Assembly: GCA_900468805.1 (NCBI GenBank)
Contig: UEIF01000007.1
Coordinates: forward strand, 62,001-126,000
Origin: Hyphomicrobiales bacterium
GTDB taxonomy: Bacteria > Pseudomonadota > Alphaproteobacteria > Rhizobiales > Rhizobiaceae
Direction of reading: 5' to 3'
Length of the DNA stretch: 64,000 nt
A program made the position numbers and the translations under genes. Numbering within the stretch: the stretch's first letter is position 1; every line of letters begins with the position of its first letter. Positions 16,938 to 25,542 of this stretch are shown here, one piece after another. Below the pieces are notes generated by a model. That model was not told the origin of the DNA and searched no databases. It saw nothing but the letters and a program-made list of their open reading frames with translations.

Positions 16938-17528
16938 ATGGCCGCTGTTCTTGATTCTGTCCGCGCATTCTTTGCGCCTGTTACTTTCACCATCGACGCG
17001 GAAAATCCGTCCGACGTCGTCGCTCGCGAGAGCTTGCTCGATCGCGTCATGGGTCCGGACCGCCGCAAGAAGTCGTCGGAAATGATCCGCCGTAACCGCG
17101 TTCCGGCCGAAGGCCTGGCGCTGGTCGCGCGTGACCGTGACGGTCGTGTCATCGGCACGGTGCGCCTGTGGAGCGTCGAAGCCGGTATCAACCACGAGGG
17201 CACGCCGCTTGACGCCCTGCTGCTCGGCCCGCTTGCCGTCGACGGCAGGCATGGCGGCAAGGGCATCGGCTCGGCGCTGATGCGTGCGGCGATTCTCGAA
17301 GCAAAAAACCGCGGCCACGGCGCGATCCTGCTCGTCGGCGATGCGGACTATTACGAGCGTTTCGGCTTTTTCGCCGAGAAGGCTCGTCACCTTGTCATGC
17401 CCGGTCCCTTCGAACGCTCGCGCTTTCTGGCGCTGGAGCTCGTTGAGGGCTGGCTTGGCGGCGCTGCCGGCATGATCGTTCCTTCGGGACGCATGCTGGC
17501 GGGCGCGCCGGTCCGGAAGGCGGCCTGA
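16938..17528 (+). CDS. GNAT family N-acetyltransferase
   Basis: A 196-residue acetyltransferase with the acetyl-CoA pyrophosphate loop in LAVDGRHGGKGIGSALM (R/Q-x-x-G-x-G/A) and the C-terminal GDADYYERFGF motif common in the YhbS-like subgroup. The acceptor is unknown. Downstream of the decarboxylase gene and possibly on the same transcript; polyamine acetylation is conceivable but unsupported beyond proximity. A strong terminator follows. Confidence 0.88.
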   Translation: MAAVLDSVRAFFAPVTFTIDAENPSDVVARESLLDRVMGPDRRKKSSEMIRRNRVPAEGLALVARDRDGRVIGTVRLWSVEAGINHEGTPLDALLLGPLAVDGRHGGKGIGSALMRAAILEAKNRGHGAILLVGDADYYERFGFFAEKARHLVMPGPFERSRFLALELVEGWLGGAAGMIVPSGRMLAGAPVRKAA

Positions 17529-17535
17529 CCGGCAA

Positions 17536-17569
17536 AGCCCCTCCCAATCTCCGGGAGGGGCTTTTTTTT
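17536..17569 (+). terminator. Rho-independent terminator
   Basis: Perfect 10-bp stem AGCCCCTCCC (17536-17545) / GGGAGGGGCT (17553-17562), loop AATCTCC, then a run of eight T residues ending at 17569. It ends the decarboxylase/GNAT region. Confidence 0.92.
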
Positions 17570-17588
17570 AAGTGCTATCACTGGTGGC

Positions 17589-18554
17589 TTAGGGAGCCTT
17601 TGTCTCGACGCGGCCATTGTCGATCAGCCAGCGGACGGCTTCCTGCACGGCTTGCAGCGAGCTGTGCCGCGGCGTGAAGCCGAGCAGCCGGCGGGCTTTT
17701 TCCATCGAACAGTTGGGGCTGCGGGCGAGATGTTCCCAGGTGGCTCTCGCCTCTTCCGGGTTCTGTTTTTCCGCCCAGGCTTCATAGGGCAGGAATTCCA
17801 GTTTTGGTTCCTTGCCGAACCACGCGGCCATCGCCTCCGCATACCCCCGTAGCGTGAGCGCTTTTTCCGACACTGCGTGGAAAGCCTCGCCGATCGCCGC
17901 CTGCGGCTTTGCGATGGCGGCCATGAAGAGCTCGGCAATGTCGTCGGCATGGACGTGGTGCACGGTTTCCATGCCGAAATTCGGTAGAGCCAGCGTCTCG
18001 CCGCGCGCCAGCGTCGTGAAGACATTGGGATTGAAGTGGCCTGCCGGGTTTAATGGGTTCCAGCCGGGGCCGACGATATGGCCGGGATGAATGAGGGTCG
18101 CAGGAAAGTTTCTCTCTCGCGCCATCCGCAGCAGATAGGCTTCGATGGCTGCTTTCTTCACGCCGTAGTCGCCGAAGGGCTTCTTCGGTGCCTCTTCGGG
18201 TGTCGGCACCACGGTGGAGAAACCGTGCGTCCAGATCGTGCCGGTATGAAGAAAATGGCCGACATGGCCTGCGAGGGCGGTTACGAGCTGTTCGTTACTG
18301 TCAGGCGTGAAGCAGATCATGTCGATGACGATCTCGCCATCCAACGCGCGAATCTCATGGCCGAACCGGCCTTCTGCCTCGAGCGCTGCCCGATCCATAT
18401 GCCTGATGTCGACACGGCTCCATGCTTGGTGTGCCTTGTAGGGCGCGGCTGCGCCGCGGCTGATCGCCACCACCTCATGGCCGGCCTCGACAAGGCGGGG
18501 TACGAGATAGGTGCCGACATGTCCTGTTGCTCCGATGACGATCACGCGGGCCAT
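17589..18554 (-). CDS. NAD-dependent epimerase/dehydratase family protein (extended SDR)
   Basis: A 321-residue atypical/extended short-chain dehydrogenase: N-terminal dinucleotide motif VIVIGATGHVGTYLVPRL, then VAISRG and a substrate domain with HPGHIVGPGWNPLNP and HHVHADDIAELF, as in RNA-binding-like or nucleotide-sugar epimerases. The catalytic YxxxK is represented by YGVKKAA. ATG 18554 follows GGAGGAGA; the frame is open to 18668 but without a ribosome site. Substrate unknown; monocistronic. Confidence 0.87.
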   Translation of the reverse strand: MARVIVIGATGHVGTYLVPRLVEAGHEVVAISRGAAAPYKAHQAWSRVDIRHMDRAALEAEGRFGHEIRALDGEIVIDMICFTPDSNEQLVTALAGHVGHFLHTGTIWTHGFSTVVPTPEEAPKKPFGDYGVKKAAIEAYLLRMARERNFPATLIHPGHIVGPGWNPLNPAGHFNPNVFTTLARGETLALPNFGMETVHHVHADDIAELFMAAIAKPQAAIGEAFHAVSEKALTLRGYAEAMAAWFGKEPKLEFLPYEAWAEKQNPEEARATWEHLARSPNCSMEKARRLLGFTPRHSSLQAVQEAVRWLIDNGRVETKAP

Positions 18555-18717
18555 GCAGTCTCCTCCAAATGCGCATATGGGCTGATCATGTGCAGTATGT
18601 CGTGCCGCTTTGCGGGACTGCAAGTGGCCTGTGCGCGGATCATAAAGTTTCACGTCCGCGTGAATCACTGATCTCCGCTGCTGATTTCGCCATGCAGTTG
18701 CGCTAGCTCATCGCTCC

Positions 18718-19725
18718 ATGATCAAGCGCCTTGTTCTCTGCCTTCTGCTGCTCGCCCCTGTCTCCGCTGTCGCCCAGCAGCAGGGGAGCACCGTCTCAAA
18801 TCTCCTGGACAGTGTCGGAAGTCGAGACGAGATGAAGCCGCTGAAAACGGTCGTCGTCGCCCGTGATGGGCGTGTGGTGGCAGAGCGCGGCTATCGCGGT
18901 CATACCCCGTTGGAATCGACCAACATCAAATCCGCTTCGAAATCGATCATGTCGGCGCTGGTCGGCATCGCTATCGGCAAGGGCCTGCTGGAAGGGCCGG
19001 ATCAGAAGATCGCGCCGATCCTGAAGGCAGATCTGCCCGCTTCTCCGGATTCGCGCCTCAACGACATCACGATCGGCAATCTGCTCTCCATGCAGGCGGG
19101 ATTGGATCGTATGTCGGGGGCGAATTACGGGCGCTGGGTCTCCTCACGCAACTGGGTGCGTTTTGCGCTCTCACAGCCTTTCGTCGATCAGCCCGGCGGG
19201 GAGATGCTCTATTCCACCGCTTCCACACATCTTCTTTCCGCCATTCTCACCAAGGTCGGCGGCAAGTCGACGCTGGCGTTGGCGCGCGAATGGCTCGGTC
19301 CCGTCGAGGGCTTTCGGATCGGTACGTGGGAGCGCGATCCGCAAGGCATCTACCTCGGCGGCAACCAGATGGCGATGAGCGCCCGATCGCTGCTTGCCTT
19401 CGGCGAGCTTTATCGCAACGGCGGGCGCGCGGGCGACGGCAAACAGGTGGTTCCGGCGGACTGGGTGGCGCAGTCCTGGCAGCACCGCACCAATTCGCGT
19501 TTCTCCGGCGACGAATATGGCTATGGCTGGTTCACCCGACAGATCGGCGGAGAGCAGGTGCATTTCGCATGGGGCTATGGCGGACAGATGCTCTACATCG
19601 TTCCGTCGCTCGATCTCACGGTCGTCATGATCTCGCAGGAGAGCGGCCCTTCGGCCCGCGACGGCTACCGAGATTCGCTGCACGGCCTGCTGGCTGACAT
19701 CATCGGGACAGTACGGTCCACCTGA
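18718..19725 (+). CDS. Exported serine hydrolase (class C beta-lactamase family)
   Basis: A 335-residue protein with signal peptide MIKRLVLCLLLLAPVSAVAQ and the penicillin-binding-like fold. The nucleophile is in S72-A-S-K75 (SxxK), and the C-terminal region has DEYGYGWFTRQ and HFAWGYGGQ in place of the KTG box. Such proteins are esterases, peptidases or of unknown function; beta-lactam hydrolysis should not be assumed. It is followed by an 18-bp palindrome and a GGDEF gene. Confidence 0.88.
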   Translation: MIKRLVLCLLLLAPVSAVAQQQGSTVSNLLDSVGSRDEMKPLKTVVVARDGRVVAERGYRGHTPLESTNIKSASKSIMSALVGIAIGKGLLEGPDQKIAPILKADLPASPDSRLNDITIGNLLSMQAGLDRMSGANYGRWVSSRNWVRFALSQPFVDQPGGEMLYSTASTHLLSAILTKVGGKSTLALAREWLGPVEGFRIGTWERDPQGIYLGGNQMAMSARSLLAFGELYRNGGRAGDGKQVVPADWVAQSWQHRTNSRFSGDEYGYGWFTRQIGGEQVHFAWGYGGQMLYIVPSLDLTVVMISQESGPSARDGYRDSLHGLLADIIGTVRST

Positions 19726-19742
19726 CGCAGAAAACCCAGATG

Positions 19743-19760
19743 TCGCTAAATTTTTAGCGA
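19743..19760. repeat. 18-bp palindrome
   Basis: TCGCTAAA-TT-TTTAGCGA is a perfect inverted repeat with 8-bp arms, 18 bp after the serine hydrolase stop codon and 67 bp before the GGDEF gene. No T run follows, so it could be an operator rather than a terminator. Confidence 0.5.
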
Positions 19761-19826
19761 AGCATCCAATCAAACTGCAAATCGCTTCCTGTAGGGTCCG
19801 CCGCGTGGGACTTCAGGATAGGCTCG

Positions 19827-20984
19827 ATGCTGCTGGATCTGCGGACAATCTATTTCATCGTAGCGGTGAGCTGCATCGTTTTGAGCGCGCTCCAGTTCGC
19901 TGCCTATGCGACGGGCCGCTTCGAGCGCTGGCCGCTCTGGTGGGGTACCAGCAACCTGCTGGTCGGTATCGGTTCCTTCCTCGTCGCGCTACGCAATCTC
20001 GTTCCCTATTATATCTCGATCGATGCGGGCAATGTGCTGACCATCGTCGGCTATATGCTGATGTTTTTTGCCGTCCGCGCCTTTGCGGGGCGTCCGATCG
20101 ACCGGCGCTGTTCCTGGCTCGTGATAATCTGCGGCAGCATGCCCGTGGCCCTTTTCATCAGCGATCCCGCAGCGATATCTGAGCGTCTCCTTTATGTCTC
20201 GGTGATCTGCTGCCTCTGCGATATCACCATCGCCAGGGAAGCAGCGGGCATTCTACGCCGCGAGAAACTTTATTCGGCGGCTCTTCTTCTGGGGCTTTAC
20301 GTCGTCACCGCAGCGATCTTCGCGGTTCGCAGCCTTCTTGCTGCAACCGGAGACATCGGCGGGCCGGATCCCTTTGGCGGCAGCATCATCCATAGCTGGA
20401 TGGCGGTGTCGGCAGTGGCTTTCATCATGCTTCGCAGCATGGCGATGGTGCTGATGGCGGCGGAGAGGAGCCGGAACCAGCTCATCGAGCTTGCGCATCA
20501 CGATGCGCTGACCGGGACGCTCAACCGCAGCGGCCTTGCCCAGTATGTGCCGTTGCTTGCCGGCCAGCCGGTATCGCTTCTCATCATCGATATCGACAAT
20601 TTCAAGCAGTTGAACGACCAGCACGGTCATGCCGCCGGCGACGAGGTCCTGCGACTTTTCTCCAAAGTGTCGAAGGGTATCATGCGTCCCTGCGACCTGC
20701 TTGCCCGGCAAGGCGGGGATGAATTCCTGGCGGTGCTCCGCAATGTCGATCGGGAAGAAGCAGTAGAGATCGCAAACCGCATTCGCCTTTCGTTTGTGGC
20801 AGCCGTCATGCAGATGCCGGATCTGGCGACCTTCCCGACGCTCAGCATCGGCGTTTCCACACGCACGGAAGAGGGCGGGGATTTCGAGCGGCTCGTGCAG
20901 AAGGCAGATGAGGCGCTCTACCGTTCGAAGCGCGAAGGCCGCAACCGGGTCGAAGTGTCAGGGGAAAAGCAGCACGCGGCTTGA
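19827..20984 (+). CDS. Membrane-bound diguanylate cyclase (GGDEF)
   Basis: A 385-residue protein with an N-terminal membrane sensor of about seven helices (residues 5-205) and a cytoplasmic GGDEF domain carrying an intact RQGGDEF motif near residue 295, preceded by the substrate-site segment DIDNFKQLNDQHGHAAGDEVL. It should synthesise c-di-GMP. The membrane module resembles MASE-type sensors, but I cannot assign a numbered family. It is convergent with cysE, the stops being 15 bp apart. Confidence 0.9.
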   Translation: MLLDLRTIYFIVAVSCIVLSALQFAAYATGRFERWPLWWGTSNLLVGIGSFLVALRNLVPYYISIDAGNVLTIVGYMLMFFAVRAFAGRPIDRRCSWLVIICGSMPVALFISDPAAISERLLYVSVICCLCDITIAREAAGILRREKLYSAALLLGLYVVTAAIFAVRSLLAATGDIGGPDPFGGSIIHSWMAVSAVAFIMLRSMAMVLMAAERSRNQLIELAHHDALTGTLNRSGLAQYVPLLAGQPVSLLIIDIDNFKQLNDQHGHAAGDEVLRLFSKVSKGIMRPCDLLARQGGDEFLAVLRNVDREEAVEIANRIRLSFVAAVMQMPDLATFPTLSIGVSTRTEEGGDFERLVQKADEALYRSKREGRNRVEVSGEKQHAA

Positions 20985-20999
20985 GCGGGTGGCCTAAGT

Positions 21000-21818
21000 C
21001 TAGATATTTTGATCCATCGTTTCGGCCGGGATTTCATCATTGCGATGAATACGCACAACAACCGCCGGAACACCGGCAACCGTGCAATGAGCAGGAACTG
21101 CTTTCAGCACAACACTGCCGGCTGCGATCTTGCTGAAAGCGCCGATCTCGATATTGCCGAGGATCTTCGCACCGGCGCCGATCATCACGCCGTGGCGGAT
21201 CTTCGGGTGGCGATCACCTGTCTCCTTGCCCGTGCCGCCAAGCGTGACGTTCTGCAGAATAGAGACTTCATCTTCGATGACGGCCGTCTCGCCGATAACG
21301 ATGCCCGACCCATGATCGAGCATGATCGAGGAACCGATCCGTGCCGCTGGATGGATATCCGGGCCGAAGACCAGCGAGGCGAGATTGGAAAGCCAGCTTG
21401 CAATCTCTACGCGGCCAGCCATCCACAGGGCATGGGCAATACGGTGTGTCTGAAGGGCATGGAAGCCCTTCAGGTTCAACAATGCGTGCAGATAGGTGGT
21501 GCAGGCGGGATCGCGTTCGCGCACGGCCAGAAGATCGGCTTCGATGGCGGCGCCGATATCGGGGTGGTCCTGCAATGTGCCGTAGAACAGCTGGAACAGG
21601 TCTTCGGCATCGACCTTCGCGACCGAGAGGCGCGCCGAGATCACATGTGCGATGATATCGGCATCATTTTCTGCGCGGATGATCTGTGTCGAAAGCAGTT
21701 TACGAAGAGTCGGCTCGCGATCCGCCAGATCGATAGCTTCGGCACGGATGGTGGGCCACGGAGAACCCATGCTACCGCCCGTCCGCTCTTCTGGTGCTGC
21801 TATCCTTGTCATCGGCAT
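21000..21818 (-). CDS. cysE: Serine O-acetyltransferase
   Basis: CysE transfers acetyl from acetyl-CoA to L-serine, the first step of cysteine synthesis. The 272-residue protein has the N-terminal helical domain (WPTIRAEAIDLADREP onwards), then the left-handed beta-helix with hexapeptide repeats, including the catalytic stretch LDHGSGIVIGETAVIED and the C-terminal GGTGKETGDRHPKI loop. Start ATG 21818 follows GAGGA by 7 nt. It is the last gene of a probable operon with a WD40 protein (10-bp gap) and a COG0523 GTPase, so cysteine supply may be tied to zinc status. Confidence 0.93.
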   Translation of the reverse strand: MPMTRIAAPEERTGGSMGSPWPTIRAEAIDLADREPTLRKLLSTQIIRAENDADIIAHVISARLSVAKVDAEDLFQLFYGTLQDHPDIGAAIEADLLAVRERDPACTTYLHALLNLKGFHALQTHRIAHALWMAGRVEIASWLSNLASLVFGPDIHPAARIGSSIMLDHGSGIVIGETAVIEDEVSILQNVTLGGTGKETGDRHPKIRHGVMIGAGAKILGNIEIGAFSKIAAGSVVLKAVPAHCTVAGVPAVVVRIHRNDEIPAETMDQNI

Positions 21819-21828
21819 CCGCTTTTCC

Positions 21829-22818
21829 TCAGGCCGCAATATCTACTACACCGCAATCGCCGGTCTCGGAAGCAAAAGCGAGCAGCTTGCCGTCCCTGCT
21901 CCAGCTCATACCGGTGATCGCCCCCTTGCCGGGGCGACGCAGCAGCGCTTCCTTGTTGTCGGCGAGGCGAACGGCAAGGATCATGCCATCAATGAATCCA
22001 ATGGCGAGGATATCCTCAACCGGGTGGAATTTCACCGCGGTTGCCATGATGTTGGCACGGGTGCCTAGCTCCAGCGGCGCCTTGCCCATCGGACCGTCCT
22101 TGCCCTGGAAGGGCCAGACGATGGCGGCCGGCGCGCCCGAAGAGGCAAGCCACTTGCCCTTGGCGGACCAGGAGAGCGACTTCACCTTGGCAGGATAGCC
22201 GGTCATGCGCATGTGACGGGCCTCAGTGCCCGACTTGACGTCGAGTTTCCAGCCGTGCAGCGCATTTTCCTGCATCGATGTGACGAGGAAGTTGCCATCA
22301 GGCGAAAAGGTGACGCCGGTATGAGCGCCCTTCCATTCGAGATCGACAGGCTTGGCGCTCGTGCCGACCCAATGCAGCGATACGCCGTTATAACGGGCGG
22401 CAGCAATACGCAGGCCCTTGGGCGCGAAGGCGATGCCTTCGACCGTGCGCTCTTCGGGAAATTCCTTAGACGTGCCATCGGCGAGGCGCACGAGCGTGCT
22501 CTTGCCGTGGGAATAGGCGATTGCGCCCTGCGGACCGGCGGCGACTTGCGAAATCCATTTGCGCGGTGCTGAGGCAATTTCGCTGACGCTGCCGTCAGCA
22601 GTAATGCGCAGCACCTTGCCATCCTCGCCGCCCGAAATCAGGCTTTCACTGTAGGGATCGCGGATCGCCGTCAGCATGCCCTGATGGGCTTCGATGACCT
22701 TGTCGCCGCCATCGAGCCGGTGAAAGGTACCGTCGGCATTCGCGAAGAAAGGGACATCACCTAAAAATTCGACGGCCAGAACGTGGCCGTCGAGATCAAG
22801 CGGTGCAACTGTTGGCAT
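21829..22818 (-). CDS. WD40 beta-propeller protein of unknown function
   Basis: A 329-residue protein made of about seven WD40-type repeats (for example GVTFSPDGNFLVTSMQENALHGW and GMSWSRDGKLLAFASETGDCGVVD), without signal peptide or added catalytic domain, so probably a cytosolic scaffold or binding propeller. Its ATG overlaps the TGA of the upstream COG0523 GTPase gene (TGATG at 22820-22816), giving tight translational coupling. The tie to a zinc-type GTPase and cysE suggests a role in metal delivery or client recognition, but that is inference. Confidence 0.8.
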   Translation of the reverse strand: MPTVAPLDLDGHVLAVEFLGDVPFFANADGTFHRLDGGDKVIEAHQGMLTAIRDPYSESLISGGEDGKVLRITADGSVSEIASAPRKWISQVAAGPQGAIAYSHGKSTLVRLADGTSKEFPEERTVEGIAFAPKGLRIAAARYNGVSLHWVGTSAKPVDLEWKGAHTGVTFSPDGNFLVTSMQENALHGWKLDVKSGTEARHMRMTGYPAKVKSLSWSAKGKWLASSGAPAAIVWPFQGKDGPMGKAPLELGTRANIMATAVKFHPVEDILAIGFIDGMILAVRLADNKEALLRRPGKGAITGMSWSRDGKLLAFASETGDCGVVDIAA

Positions 22819-23897
22819 CAGGCGGTCGCCTCACACGCCTTGAAGGATTCTTCGAGCTTGGCGCGGTCGAGGTCGCGGCCGATGAAGACGAGACGGCTCT
22901 CGTGCTTTTCGCCGTCCTTCCAGGGGCGCTGATGGTCGCCTTCGATGATCATATGTACGCCCTGGACGACATAACGCTCGGCGTCACCCTTGAAGGCGAT
23001 GATGCCCTTGAGGCGCAGAATGCTCGGGCCTTGCGTCTGGGTGATCTTCTGGATCCAGGGGAAAAAGCGTTCGGGGTTCATCTCGCCGCCCCGCAACGAA
23101 ACGGACTGCACCGTCACGTCATGGATTGCCGACATCTCACCATGATGATGGTGGTGATGGTCATGATCATGATGGTCATGACCATGGTGATCATGATCGC
23201 AATCCGGACCGCAAACATGATCGTCATGGCCGTGCTCGAGGAAATGCGGATCGTTTTCCAGCGCGCGCTCAAGGTTGAAGGCGCCCTGGTCCAGAACGCG
23301 AGCGAGATCAACGCCGGAACGGCTCGTCTTATAGACGCGAGCAGCCGGGTTGATGGCGTTCACGATGTCTTCGATCTGGGCCAGTTCTTCCGGCGTGACG
23401 AGATCGGTCTTGTTGATGATGACGACGTCGGCGAACGCGATCTGGTCTTCTGCCTCCCGGCTGTCCTTCAGGCGCAGCGGCAGGTGCTTGGCGTCAACTA
23501 GGGCGATGACGGCATCGAGCTCGGTCTTGGCGCGGACGTCGTCATCCATGAAGAAGGTCTGGGCAACCGGAACCGGATCGGCAAGGCCGGTGGTTTCGAC
23601 GATGATGCCATCAAAGCGGCCGGGGCGGCGCATCAGGCCTTCGACGACGCGGATGAGGTCGCCGCGGACAGTGCAGCACACACAGCCATTGTTCATTTCG
23701 TAGATTTCTTCATCGGACTCGACGATGAGGTCGTTATCGATGCCGATCTCGCCGAATTCGTTGACGATGACAGCATATTTCTTGCCGTGATTTTCGGAAA
23801 GGATGCGGTTGAGCAGGGTCGTCTTGCCGGCACCGAGATAACCGGTGAGCACGGTGACGGGGATGGGCTTCTGCTGTGTCTGGATCGCGTCGGTCAT
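22818..23897 (-). CDS. CobW/COG0523 family GTP-binding metallochaperone, probably for zinc
   Basis: A 359-residue G3E GTPase: Walker [14 protein letters not shown] near the N-terminus, the family metal motif CVCC (in [13 protein letters not shown]), guanine motif INKTD, a His/Asp-rich loop in the middle ([20 protein letters not shown] and flanking residues) and the CobW C-terminal domain. ATG 23897 follows GAGGT. COG0523 members regulated by Zur act as zinc chaperones (YeiR, YciC, ZNG1), and a Zur-like box lies upstream. It is first gene of the operon with the WD40 gene and cysE. Confidence 0.9.
   Translation of the reverse strand: MTDAIQTQQKPIPVTVLTGYLGAGKTTLLNRILSENHGKKYAVIVNEFGEIGIDNDLIVESDEEIYEMNNGCVCCTVRGDLIRVVEGLMRRPGRFDGIIVETTGLADPVPVAQTFFMDDDVRAKTELDAVIALVDAKHLPLRLKDSREAEDQIAFADVVIINKTDLVTPEELAQIEDIVNAINPAARVYKTSRSGVDLARVLDQGAFNLERALENDPHFLEHGHDDHVCGPDCDHDHHGHDHHDHDHHHHHHGEMSAIHDVTVQSVSLRGGEMNPERFFPWIQKITQTQGPSILRLKGIIAFKGDAERYVVQGVHMIIEGDHQRPWKDGEKHESRLVFIGRDLDRAKLEESFKACEATA
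23142..23212 (-). repeat. Simple-sequence tract coding the His/Asp-rich loop
   Basis: Degenerate repeats of ATG/GTG/ATC-like triplets (catgatcatgatggt style) encode the His- and Asp-rich metal loop of the GTPase. Such tracts vary in length between strains. Confidence 0.6.
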
Positions 23898-23999
23898 GAG
23901 AACCTCGAAAGTAGGATATTGACCCCGACGGCAAAGTCCGGGGCCAGAATGGGTCGGTTTCATATAGGCGCTTGGAAGCGGCAGTTCAAAGGGTTTTGT

Positions 24000-24016
24000 A
24001 TGTTATAAGATCACAT
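24000..24016 (-). promoter_or_regulatory. Zur-box-like operator upstream of the COG0523 operon
   Basis: ATGTTATA-A-GATCACAT. The left arm matches the Gram-negative Zur half site ATGTTATA exactly, and the right arm matches its complement TATAACAT at six of eight positions. It lies 103 bp before the GTPase start codon, in the gap after the creatininase-family gene. Zur represses COG0523 and zinc-uptake genes in related bacteria. Confidence 0.6.
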
Positions 24017-24040
24017 TGCTTTCTGTGCAAAGCCGCGTCT

Positions 24041-24832
24041 TCATCGCAGCGTTTCTGCGTTGAAAGCATCGACATCCAGCAGCAGTTCCACCAATCCGCT
24101 GACGGCATGGGCGATCAGGGCCTCACCCTTTTCCGCAGTCGCCTTTTTCGCATTGCCTGCGACGCCCTGCGGGTTGAGATCGGACATCTTCCAGCCGAAG
24201 GCATGCGGACCATAAGCGCGCAGGTGCTTGAAGCGCCGAGCGAACTCTGTCTGGTTGGAAGGAAAATCTGCGGCTTTCTCCATATCCACCCTGTCCGGAT
24301 AGAGCGCCAGCATGACGGATGTTTCGATATCTCCGCCGTGAATGTCTACAGCCTTTTCATCAGGCAAGATCACACCCTCCGGCAGGCCGAAGCGGGTCCA
24401 GCTCGTGGCGACAGCCAGCATGTTGAAGCGCACACGCGCCTCCGTGGCGACGATGGTCATCAGTGGCGAGTTGCCGCCATGGGCGTTCAGCATCACGAAC
24501 TTGCGGATACCGAGCTTCGAGAGGTTTTCCGCTATGTCGAGCCAGCGCTTCACGGCTGTCTCGAAAGAGAGCGTCTTCGTTCCTTCAACATCCATGTGCT
24601 CTAAGGAGTAGCCGACCGATTCGATGGGGAGTACGGTGACGGGCAAACCGGCCGGAAGGGCGGTTTTGAGCCTGTTGATAATGCCCTGCGCGATCAATGT
24701 GTCGGTTTCGAAGGGCAGATGGGGACCGTGCTGTTCATGTGCGCCGAGCGGCAGCAGCGCAATCCACTGATGCCGCGCCTCTGGGGCAAGTGCGGGATCA
24801 TTGTCCTCGAAACGGAACGACGGAACCAACAT
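24041..24832 (-). CDS. Creatininase family protein (amidohydrolase)
   Basis: A 263-residue member of the creatinine amidohydrolase superfamily. Metal-binding motifs are visible: LPLGAHEQHGPHLPFETD near residue 30, LNAHGGNS near 115 and DIHGGDIETS near 165, which supply the Glu, His and Asp ligands of the two-metal site. True substrates in this family vary (creatinine, guanidine-type lactams, FAPy deamidation, mycofactocin peptide). The gene stands alone, with the divergent MarR gene upstream and the Zur-like box downstream. Confidence 0.88.
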   Translation of the reverse strand: MLVPSFRFEDNDPALAPEARHQWIALLPLGAHEQHGPHLPFETDTLIAQGIINRLKTALPAGLPVTVLPIESVGYSLEHMDVEGTKTLSFETAVKRWLDIAENLSKLGIRKFVMLNAHGGNSPLMTIVATEARVRFNMLAVATSWTRFGLPEGVILPDEKAVDIHGGDIETSVMLALYPDRVDMEKAADFPSNQTEFARRFKHLRAYGPHAFGWKMSDLNPQGVAGNAKKATAEKGEALIAHAVSGLVELLLDVDAFNAETLR

Positions 24833-24915
24833 CGGCCTTGCCTCTTGTTTATGACGAGATGATGGGCAATGTCATAACGCAGCCTGGGCAGTGCTTAAAG
24901 ATCAAAGGGATGGCA

Positions 24916-25425
24916 ATGGGCAAGAAGCATAAGGACGGCAAGAAGCACAAGAAAAAGAAGGACCAGACCGAGTATACGCTTGTCGATCTTTCCCCGGCTT
25001 TGACGCAGGCTGCGCGCTCCATGCGCACGGTCCTTTCCCGCAACCTGCTCGAAAGCGGGCTCTATGCCGGCCAGGACGGCGTCATCATTTCCCTTTCCGA
25101 AAGCGACGGCATGACAGCCGGCGGGCTTGCCCAGAAGCTCGGTGTCAAGGCGCCCACCATGACCCGCACGATCGGCCGCATGGAGGCGCAGGGCTTCCTC
25201 GAGCGCAAGCCCGATGCCGAGGATGCCCGCCTCACCAAGGTCTATCTTACCGATCTCGGCCGCGGAAGCGTTCAGGGAATCGAACTTGCCGCCTCCTCCT
25301 GCGACAAGCTCGCGACGCTGGATTTCTCCGAGAAGGAAATCCGCAATCTCGTACGCCTGCTCAAGGCAATCGACGCCAATCTGCAGGCAGAGGCAATGCA
25401 TGCGGATGAAGATGAGGAAGACTGA
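24916..25425 (+). CDS. MarR family regulator with lysine-rich N-terminal tail
   Basis: A 169-residue winged-helix regulator: SESDGMTAGGLAQKLGVKAPTMTRTIGRMEAQGFLERKPDAEDARLTKVYLT covers the HTH and wing (about residues 60-112). Unusually it starts with GKKHKDGKKHKKKKDQ, a strongly basic tail absent from standard MarR proteins that could add nonspecific DNA contacts. Start ATG 24916 is 7 nt after AAAGG; ATG 24910 is possible but too close. Divergent from the creatininase gene and 117 bp before a LacI gene; targets unknown. Confidence 0.85.
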   Translation: MGKKHKDGKKHKKKKDQTEYTLVDLSPALTQAARSMRTVLSRNLLESGLYAGQDGVIISLSESDGMTAGGLAQKLGVKAPTMTRTIGRMEAQGFLERKPDAEDARLTKVYLTDLGRGSVQGIELAASSCDKLATLDFSEKEIRNLVRLLKAIDANLQAEAMHADEDEED

Positions 25426-25542
25426 AAATTTCCTCAAAGGCGAATTGCCTGTGCCGCTTAAATCTTTTAATTAAACTTTTTAAGGCTGTCGCTGCACTGC
25501 GGCAGCTTTAACCGACTTTACGCGTTGCCTGGAGGAGGAGAC

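Noticed and set aside
18718..19725. Calling the SxxK hydrolase an antibiotic-resistance beta-lactamase
   Set aside because: The fold is shared by esterases and peptidases, and the KTG box typical of class C lactamases is not evident; resistance is unsupported.
25459..25486. AT-rich TTTAATTAAA palindrome as a LacI-family operator
   Set aside because: The symmetry is simple AT-rich sequence and lacks the central CG typical of LacI/GalR operators, so I note it only as a possible promoter region.
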